A stretch of DNA of 19,223 nucleotides, from assembly GCA_035477115.1 (NCBI GenBank), contig DATIKW010000035.1, positions 1-19,223 of the forward strand. Direction: 5' to 3'. The notes under the pieces are model-generated. The model was given only the letters and a program-made list of their open reading frames with translations, was not told where the DNA came from and ran no database searches. Source of the DNA: UBA995 sp035477115. GTDB lineage: Bacteria > Bacillota > Sulfobacillia > UBA995. Both the position numbers and the translations under genes were made by a program. Positions 1-7,605 of the stretch are shown here, in pieces; the stretch's first letter is position 1, and each line of letters starts with the position of its first letter.

Positions 1-131
1 GCCGCCCCGGCCGGCCGGCCTTGTCCGCGGAGGATGCCCTGGCAGCCCTGGAAGCGGGAGCAGGAACCCAGTTCGATCCCGCCCTGGTCGAATTACTGGG
101 GCACATCCTTGGCGGCCGCCGGACACCGTAG
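1..131 (+). CDS. HD-GYP domain protein, C-terminal end only (partial)
   Basis: An open frame enters from the left edge (first full codon at 3) and stops with TAG at 129-131, giving 42 residues. The stretch LSAEDALAALEAGAGTQFDP followed by ALVELL is the typical end of an HD-GYP domain, where the AGTQFDP motif precedes the last helix. HD-GYP proteins are usually cyclic-di-GMP phosphodiesterases, but the catalytic HD and GYP residues lie outside the window, so activity cannot be judged. The stop codon lies within a palindromic repeat (128-156). The gene converges on the ABC-F gene with about 49 bp between the stops. Confidence 0.7.
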   Translation, partial: RPGRPALSAEDALAALEAGAGTQFDPALVELLGHILGGRRTP

Positions 132-156
132 GGGCGGGTTCCAAACCCGTCCCTAC
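128..156. repeat. Palindromic dispersed repeat, copy 1
   Basis: Two 13-base arms (gtaggggcgggtt at 128-140 and aacccgtccctac at 144-156) flank a 3-base spacer; the arms differ by one base that would still pair as G-U in RNA. A near-identical element with perfect arms lies at 17311-17339, over 17 kb away. The element overlaps the stop codon of the HD-GYP gene and lies between two convergent genes, so it could act as a bidirectional terminator, though no U-tract follows on either strand. Confidence 0.8.
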
Positions 157-180
157 CCGCAGGGATCGCCCGACCACGCT

Positions 181-2061
181 TCAGGAAAGCGTCGAAGCCA
201 GCTTCTCCCACTCCCCATAAAGCGCCGCCAAGCGGGCCAACAACTCCCGGTATTCCCGGTTGACGGTTGCCGGATCGCCCTCCTGGTAGGTATGGGGACT
301 GGCCAGCAAGCCCTCGAGCCGCGATCGGTCGCCTTCCTCCCGGGCAATACGGTCTTCGAGGGCTTTCAACTCATCGAGCCGCCGGTCAGCCCGCGCCGGT
401 CGGGCGGCTGGCCGGGTTGGCGCCGGACGAGGTGGGGCCGCCGGCGAGGCCGCCAGCCGGACGAGGTTGTCTTCCAGTCTGCCCTCCATGGGAGTGATTT
501 GCCCATCTTTCACATACAGGAGGCGCGTAGCGACTTGGTCAAGCAGATGCCGATCGTGGGTTACGATGACGAGCGTGCCACCGTATTCGAGCAGGCTCGC
601 CACCAGTGCTTCGCGGGCAAACAGGTCGAGGTGGTGGGTCGGCTCGTCCAGGACCAGCAAGTTGGGCTGGGCCGCCAGTAGTTCAGCCAACCGCAAGCGA
701 GTTCGCTCCCCGCCGCTCAGGGCGCTCACGGTGCGCAGGACAGTGTCTCCAGTGAGCCCCAGTCGCGCCAGGAACGGACGCGCCGCCGCCGGAAGCCACC
801 CCGAGCAATCCAGGAAGTGGTCGAGGGCCGAGAGCTGTTCGTCGCCGGGCGGGAACTCCGGAACCTGGGAGAAGTAGCCGGGATCGACATCCTTGCCGCA
901 CTCGACCCGGCCCGCCAGGGGAGCCTGCAGCCCCAACAGGACTCGTATCAGCGTGGACTTGCCGCTGCCGTTAGGGCCGGCTATGCCCAGGCGATCACCC
1001 CGCCACAACTCGAGGTCCAATCCGGAGAACAGCGCCCCCGATCCATGGCCGCCGGCCAGTCCCTCCGCCCGCAAGACCAGCCGCCCGGAACGCCTGGCCA
1101 TGCCTCCGGGCATAGCGGACTGCCGCACCGCGGGGCGAGGACGGACGGCCGGTTCCATCCGGGCCAGCGCCTTCTCCCGGCTCTTGGCCATGGCCGCCCG
1201 CTCGCCCGCGCGGTAGCGGCGGACATATGCCTCGAGCCTGGCCCGCTCCCTCGACTGCGCCTGTGCTTCCCCCCGCTCCCTCGCCCCGCGCTCCTCCGCT
1301 TGTCGCAGATATGAGGAGTAGTCACCGCGATACAGGACACCCTGTCCCTGGTGCAGTTCCAGCACGAGGTTGACCGTGCGGTCCAGCAACTGGCGATCAT
1401 GGGCGACCAGCGCGACGGTCGCGGGCGCCTGGACCAGGTAATTCTCCAGCCAGGCCATGGCCTCCAGATCCAGGTGGTTGGTGGGTTCGTCCAGTAGGAG
1501 CAGGTCCGGCACGGCCAGGAGCAGACGGGCGAGCCCCATTCGCCGCCGCTGACCGATGCTCAGCCGGCCAACCGGACGGTCGAGATCCTCTTCCCGGAAG
1601 CCGAGCCCTGCGAGCACGGCCCGGACCCTGGCGTGACGTGAGTAGCCGCCGGCCGCCTCGAAGGCGGCGGTGACTTGCCCGTAGCGCTTCAGTAGCCGCC
1701 CCATCTGGTCCGGCCCCGCTCCCCCCATCCCGCCCTCCAACTCCCGCAACTCGTCCTCGAGGGCATCGAGGAAGGCAAGCGGTTGCGCGGCAGCCAGGGC
1801 GAGGGGCTGCGCCAGTTGCGGCCCGGTCTCCTCGCCCAGTTCCTGAGGGAGGTAGCCGATCCGAACCCCTCGGGCCAAGTCCACCCGTCCGCGATCCGGG
1901 GCGTCCTCACCGGCCAGCAGCCGCAGCAATGTGCTCTTGCCGCTGCCGTTCCCGCCGACTACCGCCAGGCGGTCGCCCCTGGCCAAATCGAAGTTGACGG
2001 CGGCGAATACCGTCAGGTCGCCGTAGGTGCGCCCGAGGTCGGTGACGACCAGGACGGTCAT
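181..2061 (-). CDS. ABC-F family ATPase, YdiF/Uup-like
   Basis: A 626-residue protein with two ABC ATPase domains in tandem and no membrane segments, the layout of ABC-F factors that act on the ribosome. Domain 1 has Walker A GGNGSGKST (about 36-44), signature LSIGQ (167-171) and Walker B LLLLDEPTNHLD (187-198). Domain 2 has GPNGSGKST (362-370), LSGGE (448-452) and LVLDEPTHHLD. The basic interdomain linker (about 250-310, with MAKSREKALARME) is the region that reaches toward the P-site tRNA in characterised ABC-F proteins. The last 70 residues form a charged coiled coil as in Uup/YdiF. Start is ATG at 2061, 16 bp after the pheT stop, so it is probably the last gene of the pheST operon. Whether it is a translation factor or an antibiotic-resistance type cannot be told here. 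Confidence 0.93.
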   Translation of the reverse strand: MTVLVVTDLGRTYGDLTVFAAVNFDLARGDRLAVVGGNGSGKSTLLRLLAGEDAPDRGRVDLARGVRIGYLPQELGEETGPQLAQPLALAAAQPLAFLDALEDELRELEGGMGGAGPDQMGRLLKRYGQVTAAFEAAGGYSRHARVRAVLAGLGFREEDLDRPVGRLSIGQRRRMGLARLLLAVPDLLLLDEPTNHLDLEAMAWLENYLVQAPATVALVAHDRQLLDRTVNLVLELHQGQGVLYRGDYSSYLRQAEERGARERGEAQAQSRERARLEAYVRRYRAGERAAMAKSREKALARMEPAVRPRPAVRQSAMPGGMARRSGRLVLRAEGLAGGHGSGALFSGLDLELWRGDRLGIAGPNGSGKSTLIRVLLGLQAPLAGRVECGKDVDPGYFSQVPEFPPGDEQLSALDHFLDCSGWLPAAARPFLARLGLTGDTVLRTVSALSGGERTRLRLAELLAAQPNLLVLDEPTHHLDLFAREALVASLLEYGGTLVIVTHDRHLLDQVATRLLYVKDGQITPMEGRLEDNLVRLAASPAAPPRPAPTRPAARPARADRRLDELKALEDRIAREEGDRSRLEGLLASPHTYQEGDPATVNREYRELLARLAALYGEWEKLASTLS

Positions 2062-2077
2062 CGCCTAACCACCGCCT

Positions 2078-4576
2078 TCAACGCAGGATCGCCCCCAGCC
2101 GATCGACCAGAGCCTGACGTACCTGGGAGTGGACCGGATCTACCTCCTGGTCGGTCAACGTACGGTCGGCGGCACGATACACCAGCGAATACGCCAGACT
2201 CCTGCTCCCGGCAGCCACTTTATCGCCCTGGTACACGTCAAACAGGATCAGGCTTTCGAGGAGCGGCCCCGCCGCCTCGCGGATGACTGCCTCCACCGTC
2301 GCCGCGGGTGAGGACGCGGCGGCGACGAACGACACGTCGCGCAAGACTGCCGGATGGCGGGGCAGGGGTTGAAGGCGCCGCCGCGCCTCTCCCCGGGGCG
2401 GCATCAACTCAAGCCCGACTTCCGCTACCAGTGCCCGGTCCAGGCCCTGTGCTGCCAGGATTTCCGGGTGCAATTCGCCCAGGAACCCCCGGACTTGCCC
2501 CTCCACACGGAGGCAGGCCTGGCGAGTTGGATGGAAACTCGGATGCGACGAAGGCTCAAAGGCGAGTTCCCCCCATGAGAGCCGGTCCCCCAACAGCTCG
2601 ACCAGCCCCTTGAGGTCGAAGAAGTCCGTCCGGTCCCCTGCCCCCCGCCAGTACGCCGGGTGGCGCCGGCCCATCAACCCGAGGACCAGCCGTGGCTCTT
2701 CGCCCACCCACGCCGACAGCTCGCCTCCCTGGCGGACCACCGACTTGGGATCGACGGCGGACAACTCGCCCCGGCGGATGAAGGCCGGCCCGATCTCAAA
2801 TAGGCCCAGGTCAACCTGGCGGCGCCCCGCGTTGTACGCCATCACCTCGATCATGCCGGGGATGAGGGTGGGGCGCAGCAGCGCTTGGTCCTCAGCCAGC
2901 GGGTTGGCGAGGCGCAGGGCCGCCCGCATGGGGTCATCGGGGGGGAACCGCAATCGGTCAAGGGCCGCCGCTCCGATTAGCGGCGAGGTGACGATCTCGT
3001 TCAGGCCCGCTGCGGTGAGGATGCCCGCCGCCGCGTCGACCGCCGACAGCCGGGCGGGTCGCCGCCCGATAGTCAAGGTCCCCCGGAGCAAGCAAGAGGG
3101 CAGTTCATCATATCCTCCCGACCTGGCAACTTCCTCCGCCAGATCGACTTCCGCCGTCACGTCCCCACGCCACGAAGGTACGGTCACGAGGTACACATCG
3201 GCGTCCACCGGCATCGCCCGCTGCCGGCCATGCCGGACGAGTTCCGCTTCGAACCCCAGGCGCTGAAGCCTGGTCACCGCCTCGGAAGCCGGAAGACTTG
3301 TACCCAGCAGAGCATTCACCCGGCTCACCCGCATCCGCAGGGCCGTCCGGGAGACCGGCCGAGGGTATACCTCCACCCGGCCCGGCGCCACTTTGCCCGC
3401 GGCCATGGTGCTGAGCAAGGCGGCCGCCCGGTCGGCCGCGAGCGGCGGAGCCTCTGGATCCGACCACTTCTCGAAGCGGGATGACGCATCGGTGCGTATG
3501 CCCAGCTTCAGAGAGGTACGACGGACGATGCCCGGGTGGAAGTGGGCGGATTCCAGCACCGCAACCCGAGTACTCGGGGTGACGCCGGCATCCGCCCCGC
3601 CGATGATCCCGGCCAGCGCCACCGGCTGCCGGGCATCGGCGATCACCAGCATGCCGGGGGTGAGGGGACGCTCCACCCCGTCCAGGCCGAGCAGCCTTTC
3701 CCCCTTGGCGGCCCGGCGGACGACTATCCGGCCCTCCGCCAGGCGGTCGTGGTCGAAGGCATGCAGCGGCTGCCCGAGTTCCAGCAAGACGTAGTTGGTG
3801 ATGTCCACCAGGCGGTTACGGGGCCGGAGACCTGCTGCCGCCAGGCGGCGCTGCATCCAGCACGGTGAAGGGCCGGGCGCCAGATCATGGAACACCCGGG
3901 CAACGTATCGGGGGCAACCGTCCCCATCCCTGACTTCCACCCGGACCCAGTCTTCGGCGACAGTCCCCGTCTCCGCCACCGCGTGCTCGCGGGGCCGGCA
4001 GGACGTGCCGGTGAGGGCCGCAACCTCCCGGGCGACCCCGAGCACCGACTGGCAGTGCATCGCGTAGTTGACGGTCAGCTCGAGTTCGAGCACCCAATCC
4101 GTGCCGGCCGTTTCCAGCAGCGGGTGCACGGGGTGGCCGGGCACCGCTCCGGCCGGCAGGATCAACACCCCCTCGCCATCGCCCGGTGGTTGGCCGCACG
4201 CGAGTTCGGTCAGCGAGCACAGCATACCCTCCGATCGCACCCCGCCGAAGACCTCCGCCTCCACCCCGCGGTCACCCGGCAGCCTGGCGCCGGGGACGGC
4301 CAGGGGCACAAGATCGCCCGGCGCCAGCCCAGGAGCGGTGGTCACGACCCGGCGCTGCGATTCGCTCCCCGCCTTGAGGGTCAGGATCCTGGTCCGGGGA
4401 CTCTCCGGATGAGGCACCACGGACACAATTTGGGCCACCACGACGCCCGGACAGCGGAAGTCCATCTCCCTCACCGCTTCGACCTTCACCCCGACCATGC
4501 TCAGCCGGTCGGCCAATTCCGAGGGGCTCCACGGCACTTCCACGAGTTCGCAGAGCCAGCTGTAAGGCAGAAGCAC
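2078..4576 (-). CDS. pheT: Phenylalanyl-tRNA synthetase beta subunit
   Basis: An 832-residue protein of normal length for bacterial PheT, which pairs with PheS as an alpha2beta2 enzyme to charge tRNA-Phe. Visible parts, in order: N-terminal MLLPYSWLCELVEVP, the OB-fold tRNA-binding insertion (about 40-155), the B3/B4 editing region (about 205-390, with RPRNRLVDITNYVLLELGQP and HAFDHDRL), B5 (about 405-485), the catalytic-like core, and the anticodon-binding FDX-ACB domain in the last 95 residues (LFDVYQGD, SLAYSLVYRAADRTL). The start is GTG at 4576, directly after the pheS TAA (4577-4579). Its Shine-Dalgarno sequence, AGGGGG, lies inside the pheS end, so translation is likely coupled. Confidence 0.97.
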   Translation of the reverse strand: MLLPYSWLCELVEVPWSPSELADRLSMVGVKVEAVREMDFRCPGVVVAQIVSVVPHPESPRTRILTLKAGSESQRRVVTTAPGLAPGDLVPLAVPGARLPGDRGVEAEVFGGVRSEGMLCSLTELACGQPPGDGEGVLILPAGAVPGHPVHPLLETAGTDWVLELELTVNYAMHCQSVLGVAREVAALTGTSCRPREHAVAETGTVAEDWVRVEVRDGDGCPRYVARVFHDLAPGPSPCWMQRRLAAAGLRPRNRLVDITNYVLLELGQPLHAFDHDRLAEGRIVVRRAAKGERLLGLDGVERPLTPGMLVIADARQPVALAGIIGGADAGVTPSTRVAVLESAHFHPGIVRRTSLKLGIRTDASSRFEKWSDPEAPPLAADRAAALLSTMAAGKVAPGRVEVYPRPVSRTALRMRVSRVNALLGTSLPASEAVTRLQRLGFEAELVRHGRQRAMPVDADVYLVTVPSWRGDVTAEVDLAEEVARSGGYDELPSCLLRGTLTIGRRPARLSAVDAAAGILTAAGLNEIVTSPLIGAAALDRLRFPPDDPMRAALRLANPLAEDQALLRPTLIPGMIEVMAYNAGRRQVDLGLFEIGPAFIRRGELSAVDPKSVVRQGGELSAWVGEEPRLVLGLMGRRHPAYWRGAGDRTDFFDLKGLVELLGDRLSWGELAFEPSSHPSFHPTRQACLRVEGQVRGFLGELHPEILAAQGLDRALVAEVGLELMPPRGEARRRLQPLPRHPAVLRDVSFVAAASSPAATVEAVIREAAGPLLESLILFDVYQGDKVAAGSRSLAYSLVYRAADRTLTDQEVDPVHSQVRQALVDRLGAILR

Positions 4577-5617
4577 TTAGCATTCCCCCTCGCCGAACTG
4601 ATCGAGGAACCGGATGTCATTCTGGCCGAACAACCGGATGTCATTGATGCCGTGGCACAGCATGGCCGCCCGCTCGACGCCCAGCCCCAGCGCGTAACCG
4701 GAGACCTCCTCCGGGTCATACCCCCCGGCCTCAAGCACCCGGGGATGGACCATGCCCGCTCCCAATAGTTCGATCCAGCCCTTGCCGCTGCAGGCGCTGC
4801 ATCCTCTCCCCTCGCACATGCAGGAGACATCGACCTCCGCGCTCGGCTCGGTGAACGGGAAGTAGCTGGGGCGGAGCCGGACGCGAGTGCCTTGGCCGAA
4901 GAAGCCGCGGGCGAAATGCTCGAGCGTCCCCTTCAGATCGGCGAAGGTGATCCCCCTATCCACCGCCAGCACCTCCACCTGATGAAAGAAGGGCAGGTGC
5001 GAGGCGTCGACGCTGTCCCGCCGGTAGACGCGGCCGGGACTGATCACCCGTACGGGCAGCCTCGGCGCCAGCATCTGCATTACGCGAATCTGGGTTGGTG
5101 AGGTGTGGGTTCTGAGGAGCAGCTCATCGGTCAGGTAGAACGTGTCTTGGGTCTCGCGGGCCGGATGCCCCCGGGGAATGTTCAGGAGTTCGAAGTTGTA
5201 GTGGTCCAGTTCGACCTCCGGTCCCTCGGCGATGCTGAAGCCGAGGTGCAAGAAGAACTCCTCGATCTCCCTGCGCACGACACTCAGCACGTGACGCCGG
5301 CCCACTCGCCGTGGCACGCCGGGAAGGGTGACATCGACGGCCTCCGTGGCTTGACGTCGTCGATCTAGTTCCATCGCGAGTTCCTGCCGCCGTCTGGCCA
5401 GGGCGGACTCGATTTCCGCCCGGGCCTGGTTGGCCATGGCCCCCAGGCCAGGCCGCTCGGACGCGGGGACATCAGCCAGTCCGCGCAAGATGGCGGTCAG
5501 TCGCCCCTTCCGGCCGAGGTATGCCACCTGGAGATGGTCGAGATACCCGATATCCTCGGCGGCAGCCACCGCCGCCAGCGCTTCCTCCCGCAGTCGGTCG
5601 ATGTCTGGTTTCACCAT
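4577..5617 (-). CDS. pheS: Phenylalanyl-tRNA synthetase alpha subunit
   Basis: A 346-residue class II synthetase subunit, the usual PheS length. The first 90 residues are the helical tRNA-binding arm. The catalytic core follows, with GPEVELDHYNFELLNIPRGH (132-151), QDTFY and RTHTSPTQIRVM (169-180), motif 2 around RVYRRDSVDASHLPFFHQVE (196-215) and motif 3 GLGVERAAML (311-320). The small CxCxGxGCxxC cluster (267-276) before GWIELLGAGMVHP is common in this family. ATG at 5617 is preceded by a good GGAGGAG. Expression is controlled by the T-box leader just upstream; pheT follows without a gap. Confidence 0.98.
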   Translation of the reverse strand: MVKPDIDRLREEALAAVAAAEDIGYLDHLQVAYLGRKGRLTAILRGLADVPASERPGLGAMANQARAEIESALARRRQELAMELDRRRQATEAVDVTLPGVPRRVGRRHVLSVVRREIEEFFLHLGFSIAEGPEVELDHYNFELLNIPRGHPARETQDTFYLTDELLLRTHTSPTQIRVMQMLAPRLPVRVISPGRVYRRDSVDASHLPFFHQVEVLAVDRGITFADLKGTLEHFARGFFGQGTRVRLRPSYFPFTEPSAEVDVSCMCEGRGCSACSGKGWIELLGAGMVHPRVLEAGGYDPEEVSGYALGLGVERAAMLCHGINDIRLFGQNDIRFLDQFGEGEC

Positions 5618-5654
5618 ACCTGCTCCTCCCCCTGAATGCCGTGCCAGTCAGGCC

Positions 5655-6087
5655 AATAAAAAAGCCCCCCCGGCAGGGGCGGGCGCACTGGCATCCGCGG
5701 TACCACCCTACTTGGCGGTCATGGTGACCACCCACTCGCTGGGCAACCTGCGTCGCTGAGCCGGCATGCCCCGCTCCCGGTAACGGTGGGAGCGACCGGA
5801 CGGCCTACAGTCTTACGCGTTCAGCCGCCGGCTCCGGGGCGAACTTCCCTCCGGTCCCGGCTGGAGACCTTTCAGTCAGCGAGTCTCCTCCCTGGTATGC
5901 GGGAGCCGGAGCTACTCCTCCCCTTCATCGCCCGACCATCAACCGCGATACCTGCATCTTATTGCTGCGAGTACCTCCGGTACAGGAGGTAAGCCGAAAT
6001 GGAACCGGTTACCTCGAAGATCCTCCAGAAAAGCTCGGCAGTGAGCACCGGGCCACGCCCCTTCCGGCCTCGCTGGCAGGCGACCTC
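5655..6087 (-). promoter_or_regulatory. T-box leader of pheST (specifier UUC, Phe)
   Basis: The 5618-6135 gap is filled by a T-box riboswitch. The conserved T-box AGGGTGGTACCGCGG is at 5695-5709 on the minus strand, directly before the intrinsic terminator. Stem I begins with GATGAAGGGGAGGAGTAG (5914-5931). A UUC codon at 5841-5843, after the CCGGAG arm (pairing with CTCCGG) and GGAAG, sits where the specifier loop is expected and matches phenylalanine. UGGU in the T-box would pair with an A73-CCA tRNA end. Uncharged tRNA-Phe should stabilise the antiterminator and allow transcription of pheST. About 150 nt of leader precede Stem I if the 6094-6099 promoter is the real one. Confidence 0.9.
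5658..5684 (-). terminator. Intrinsic terminator of the pheS T-box leader
   Basis: On the minus strand GCCCGCCCC pairs with GGGGGGGC around a TGCC loop and is followed by six U residues (5658-5663). It directly follows the T-box sequence, so it is the regulated terminator of the riboswitch. Confidence 0.9.
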
Positions 6088-6093
6088 ATCTGG

Positions 6094-6123
6094 ATTATAG
6101 CACGAGGTGGGCTATCGGGGCAA
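6094..6123 (-). promoter_or_regulatory. Candidate sigma-A promoter for pheST leader
   Basis: A perfect TATAAT (-10) lies on the minus strand at 6094-6099. The best -35, TTGCCC at 6118-6123 with an 18-base spacer, is weak. It sits immediately downstream of the SpoU methylase stop (6136-6138). A weaker alternative -10 (TAAGAT, 5956-5961) nearer Stem I is possible. Confidence 0.6.
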
Positions 6124-6135
6124 AGACCCCATCTC

Positions 6136-6948
6136 CTATCCGGTCGAGCCGGTCGGCGGTGCCAGTCGTTGGCGGCACGCTTCCCATAGCAGGATGGCCC
6201 CGGCCGCTGCGGCATTGAGCGATTCGGCGCCCCCCGGCATGGGGATGCGAACGCGGGTGAACTCGGGGAAGGCCGCGTCCAGGCCAGTCGTCTCGTGTCC
6301 GACCGCAATTGCCGTCTTGCCGGAGAACTCCACCTCCCAGGGGAGCATGTCGCCCCTCGGGTCGGCGCCCAGGAGCTTGAAGCCGTGCTCTCGCAGCCGC
6401 CCGGCCAAGGAGGCCGCCGGAGCCGGTCTGGCCAGGGGGATGTGGAAAGCACCTCCTGCGGCCGCGCGAATCGCCTTGGGGCTGAGGATATCGCCGGCCC
6501 CGATCGTCGGCAGCACCGCCGCGGCGCCGAGGGCATGCGCGCTGCGGACCAAAGCGCCGACGTTGCCTGGATCCTGCACCCGGTCGATGATCAAGACCAG
6601 GGCTGCCTGCCGGGCTAACACCGGCTCGATCTGCCGGTCGGGTTCCTCGACCACGGCCAGCATTCCCTGCGGCGACCCGGTGTGCGCTACGGCGGCGAAC
6701 AGCTGGGGCTCCACCTCCAGCACCGCCCGAGCGCCAGCCATCCATGCGTTCAGGGCAGGCGATAGCGGCGCGCTGAGCAGCCCGAGGCTGATGACGACCA
6801 GGCGGGGCTTTAGCCCGGCCCGCCGGGCCTCTTCCAGGAGGCGCGGCCCCTCGGCGACGACCACCCCATCGGCTTCCCGGAACCGGCGGCGCTCGAGCTT
6901 TGCCAGATAGAGGAGATGAGGGTTGCGGCGGCTGGTGACGTGGATCAT
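6136..6948 (-). CDS. SpoU/TrmH-family 23S rRNA 2'-O-methyltransferase (YsgA-like)
   Basis: A 270-residue SPOUT (trefoil-knot) methylase. The N-terminal substrate-binding part (VTSRRNPHLLYLAKLERRRFR, then VVAEGPRLLEEA) precedes the three SpoU motifs: DRVQDPGNVGALVRSA (motif 1), AIAVGHETTGL (motif 2) and IPMPGGAESLNAAAAGAILL (motif 3). These bind S-adenosylmethionine and the ribose target. A SpoU methylase, YsgA (also named RlmP), lies just before pheST in B. subtilis, so this is its likely positional counterpart; the exact rRNA nucleotide is an inference only. ATG at 6948 overlaps the stop of the preceding RCK gene by 4 bases (ATGA), so it is translationally coupled to the potassium-transport genes and ends the infC operon. 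Confidence 0.9.
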   Translation of the reverse strand: MIHVTSRRNPHLLYLAKLERRRFREADGVVVAEGPRLLEEARRAGLKPRLVVISLGLLSAPLSPALNAWMAGARAVLEVEPQLFAAVAHTGSPQGMLAVVEEPDRQIEPVLARQAALVLIIDRVQDPGNVGALVRSAHALGAAAVLPTIGAGDILSPKAIRAAAGGAFHIPLARPAPAASLAGRLREHGFKLLGADPRGDMLPWEVEFSGKTAIAVGHETTGLDAAFPEFTRVRIPMPGGAESLNAAAAGAILLWEACRQRLAPPTGSTG

Positions 6949-7595
6949 CTGCCGTTGAAGAACTTGAGGCCTTCGACCGGCCCCACGACCACCAGGACGT
7001 CACCCGGTTCGATCCGGCGGTCAGGTCGGGGAGGCACCTCCACCTCGATGGGTCCCCGCAGCGCCACGACGTTCAAGCCGAATCGCGAACCCAGGTCGAG
7101 CTGTTTGAGGCTGCGGCCGTGGAGGGACTCGGGGGCTCGGACTTCCACCACCCGATAGCCCGGGGCAAGCGACAGGTAGTCGAGCACGTTGGGAAGGGCC
7201 AGGTTGCGGGCAACCCGCTCCCCCATGTCCTGCTCGGGCAACACCACCCGGTCCGCCCCGAGGCGGGTGAGGATCGTGGCTTGCAGGTCGTCAGCCGCCC
7301 TGGCCACTACCCGGGGGCAGCCTCCCAGCTTGAGCCTGGTAGTCACAACCACGCTCGCCTCGAGATTCAGCCCGGTTGCCACGATCGCCGTATCGTACTC
7401 CGCCAGCTGCAAGGACTTGAAGGCTCGCGGGTTGGCGGCATCGGCCTCGACCGCGCGAGTCAGGTGCTGCATGACCGCCTTCACCCGGACTTCGTCCCGG
7501 TCCACTCCGAGCACTTCATAGCCCCAGCGGGCAAGCTGCAGGGCCACGCTGCCACCGAAGCGACCGAGCCCGATCACGACAAAACGCTGTTTCAT
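6945..7595 (-). CDS. ktrA: RCK-domain potassium channel regulator (KtrA/TrkA), second copy
   Basis: A 216-residue cytosolic regulator. The RCK-N Rossmann fold opens with VIGLGRFGGSVALQLARWGYEVLGVD (a GxGxFG loop and an acidic residue closing beta-2, as in nucleotide-binding KtrA/TrkA). The RCK-C domain (about 135-216) contains GSRFGLNVVALRG and PGDVLVVVG. Such proteins form octameric rings that gate KtrB/TrkH in response to ATP/ADP or NAD(H). ATG at 7595 lies 10 bp after the ktrB stop; its own stop overlaps the methylase start. It is a paralogue of the gene at 8946-9596, so the channel gene is flanked by two RCK genes. Confidence 0.92.
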   Translation of the reverse strand: MKQRFVVIGLGRFGGSVALQLARWGYEVLGVDRDEVRVKAVMQHLTRAVEADAANPRAFKSLQLAEYDTAIVATGLNLEASVVVTTRLKLGGCPRVVARAADDLQATILTRLGADRVVLPEQDMGERVARNLALPNVLDYLSLAPGYRVVEVRAPESLHGRSLKQLDLGSRFGLNVVALRGPIEVEVPPRPDRRIEPGDVLVVVGPVEGLKFFNGR

Positions 7596-7605
7596 GTCGG
7601 CAGGC

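Noticed and set aside
128..156. A CRISPR repeat
   Set aside because: Only two copies 17 kb apart, with no regular spacer array; the palindrome fits a dispersed REP-like element.
3887..4768. A 293-codon open frame on + across pheT and pheS
   Set aside because: It spans the junction of two certain minus-strand genes and its product (rich in His, Pro, Arg, Gln) resembles no family.
6107..6910. A 267-codon open frame on + antisense to the SpoU methylase
   Set aside because: No domain, and the methylase with all three SpoU motifs occupies the other strand.
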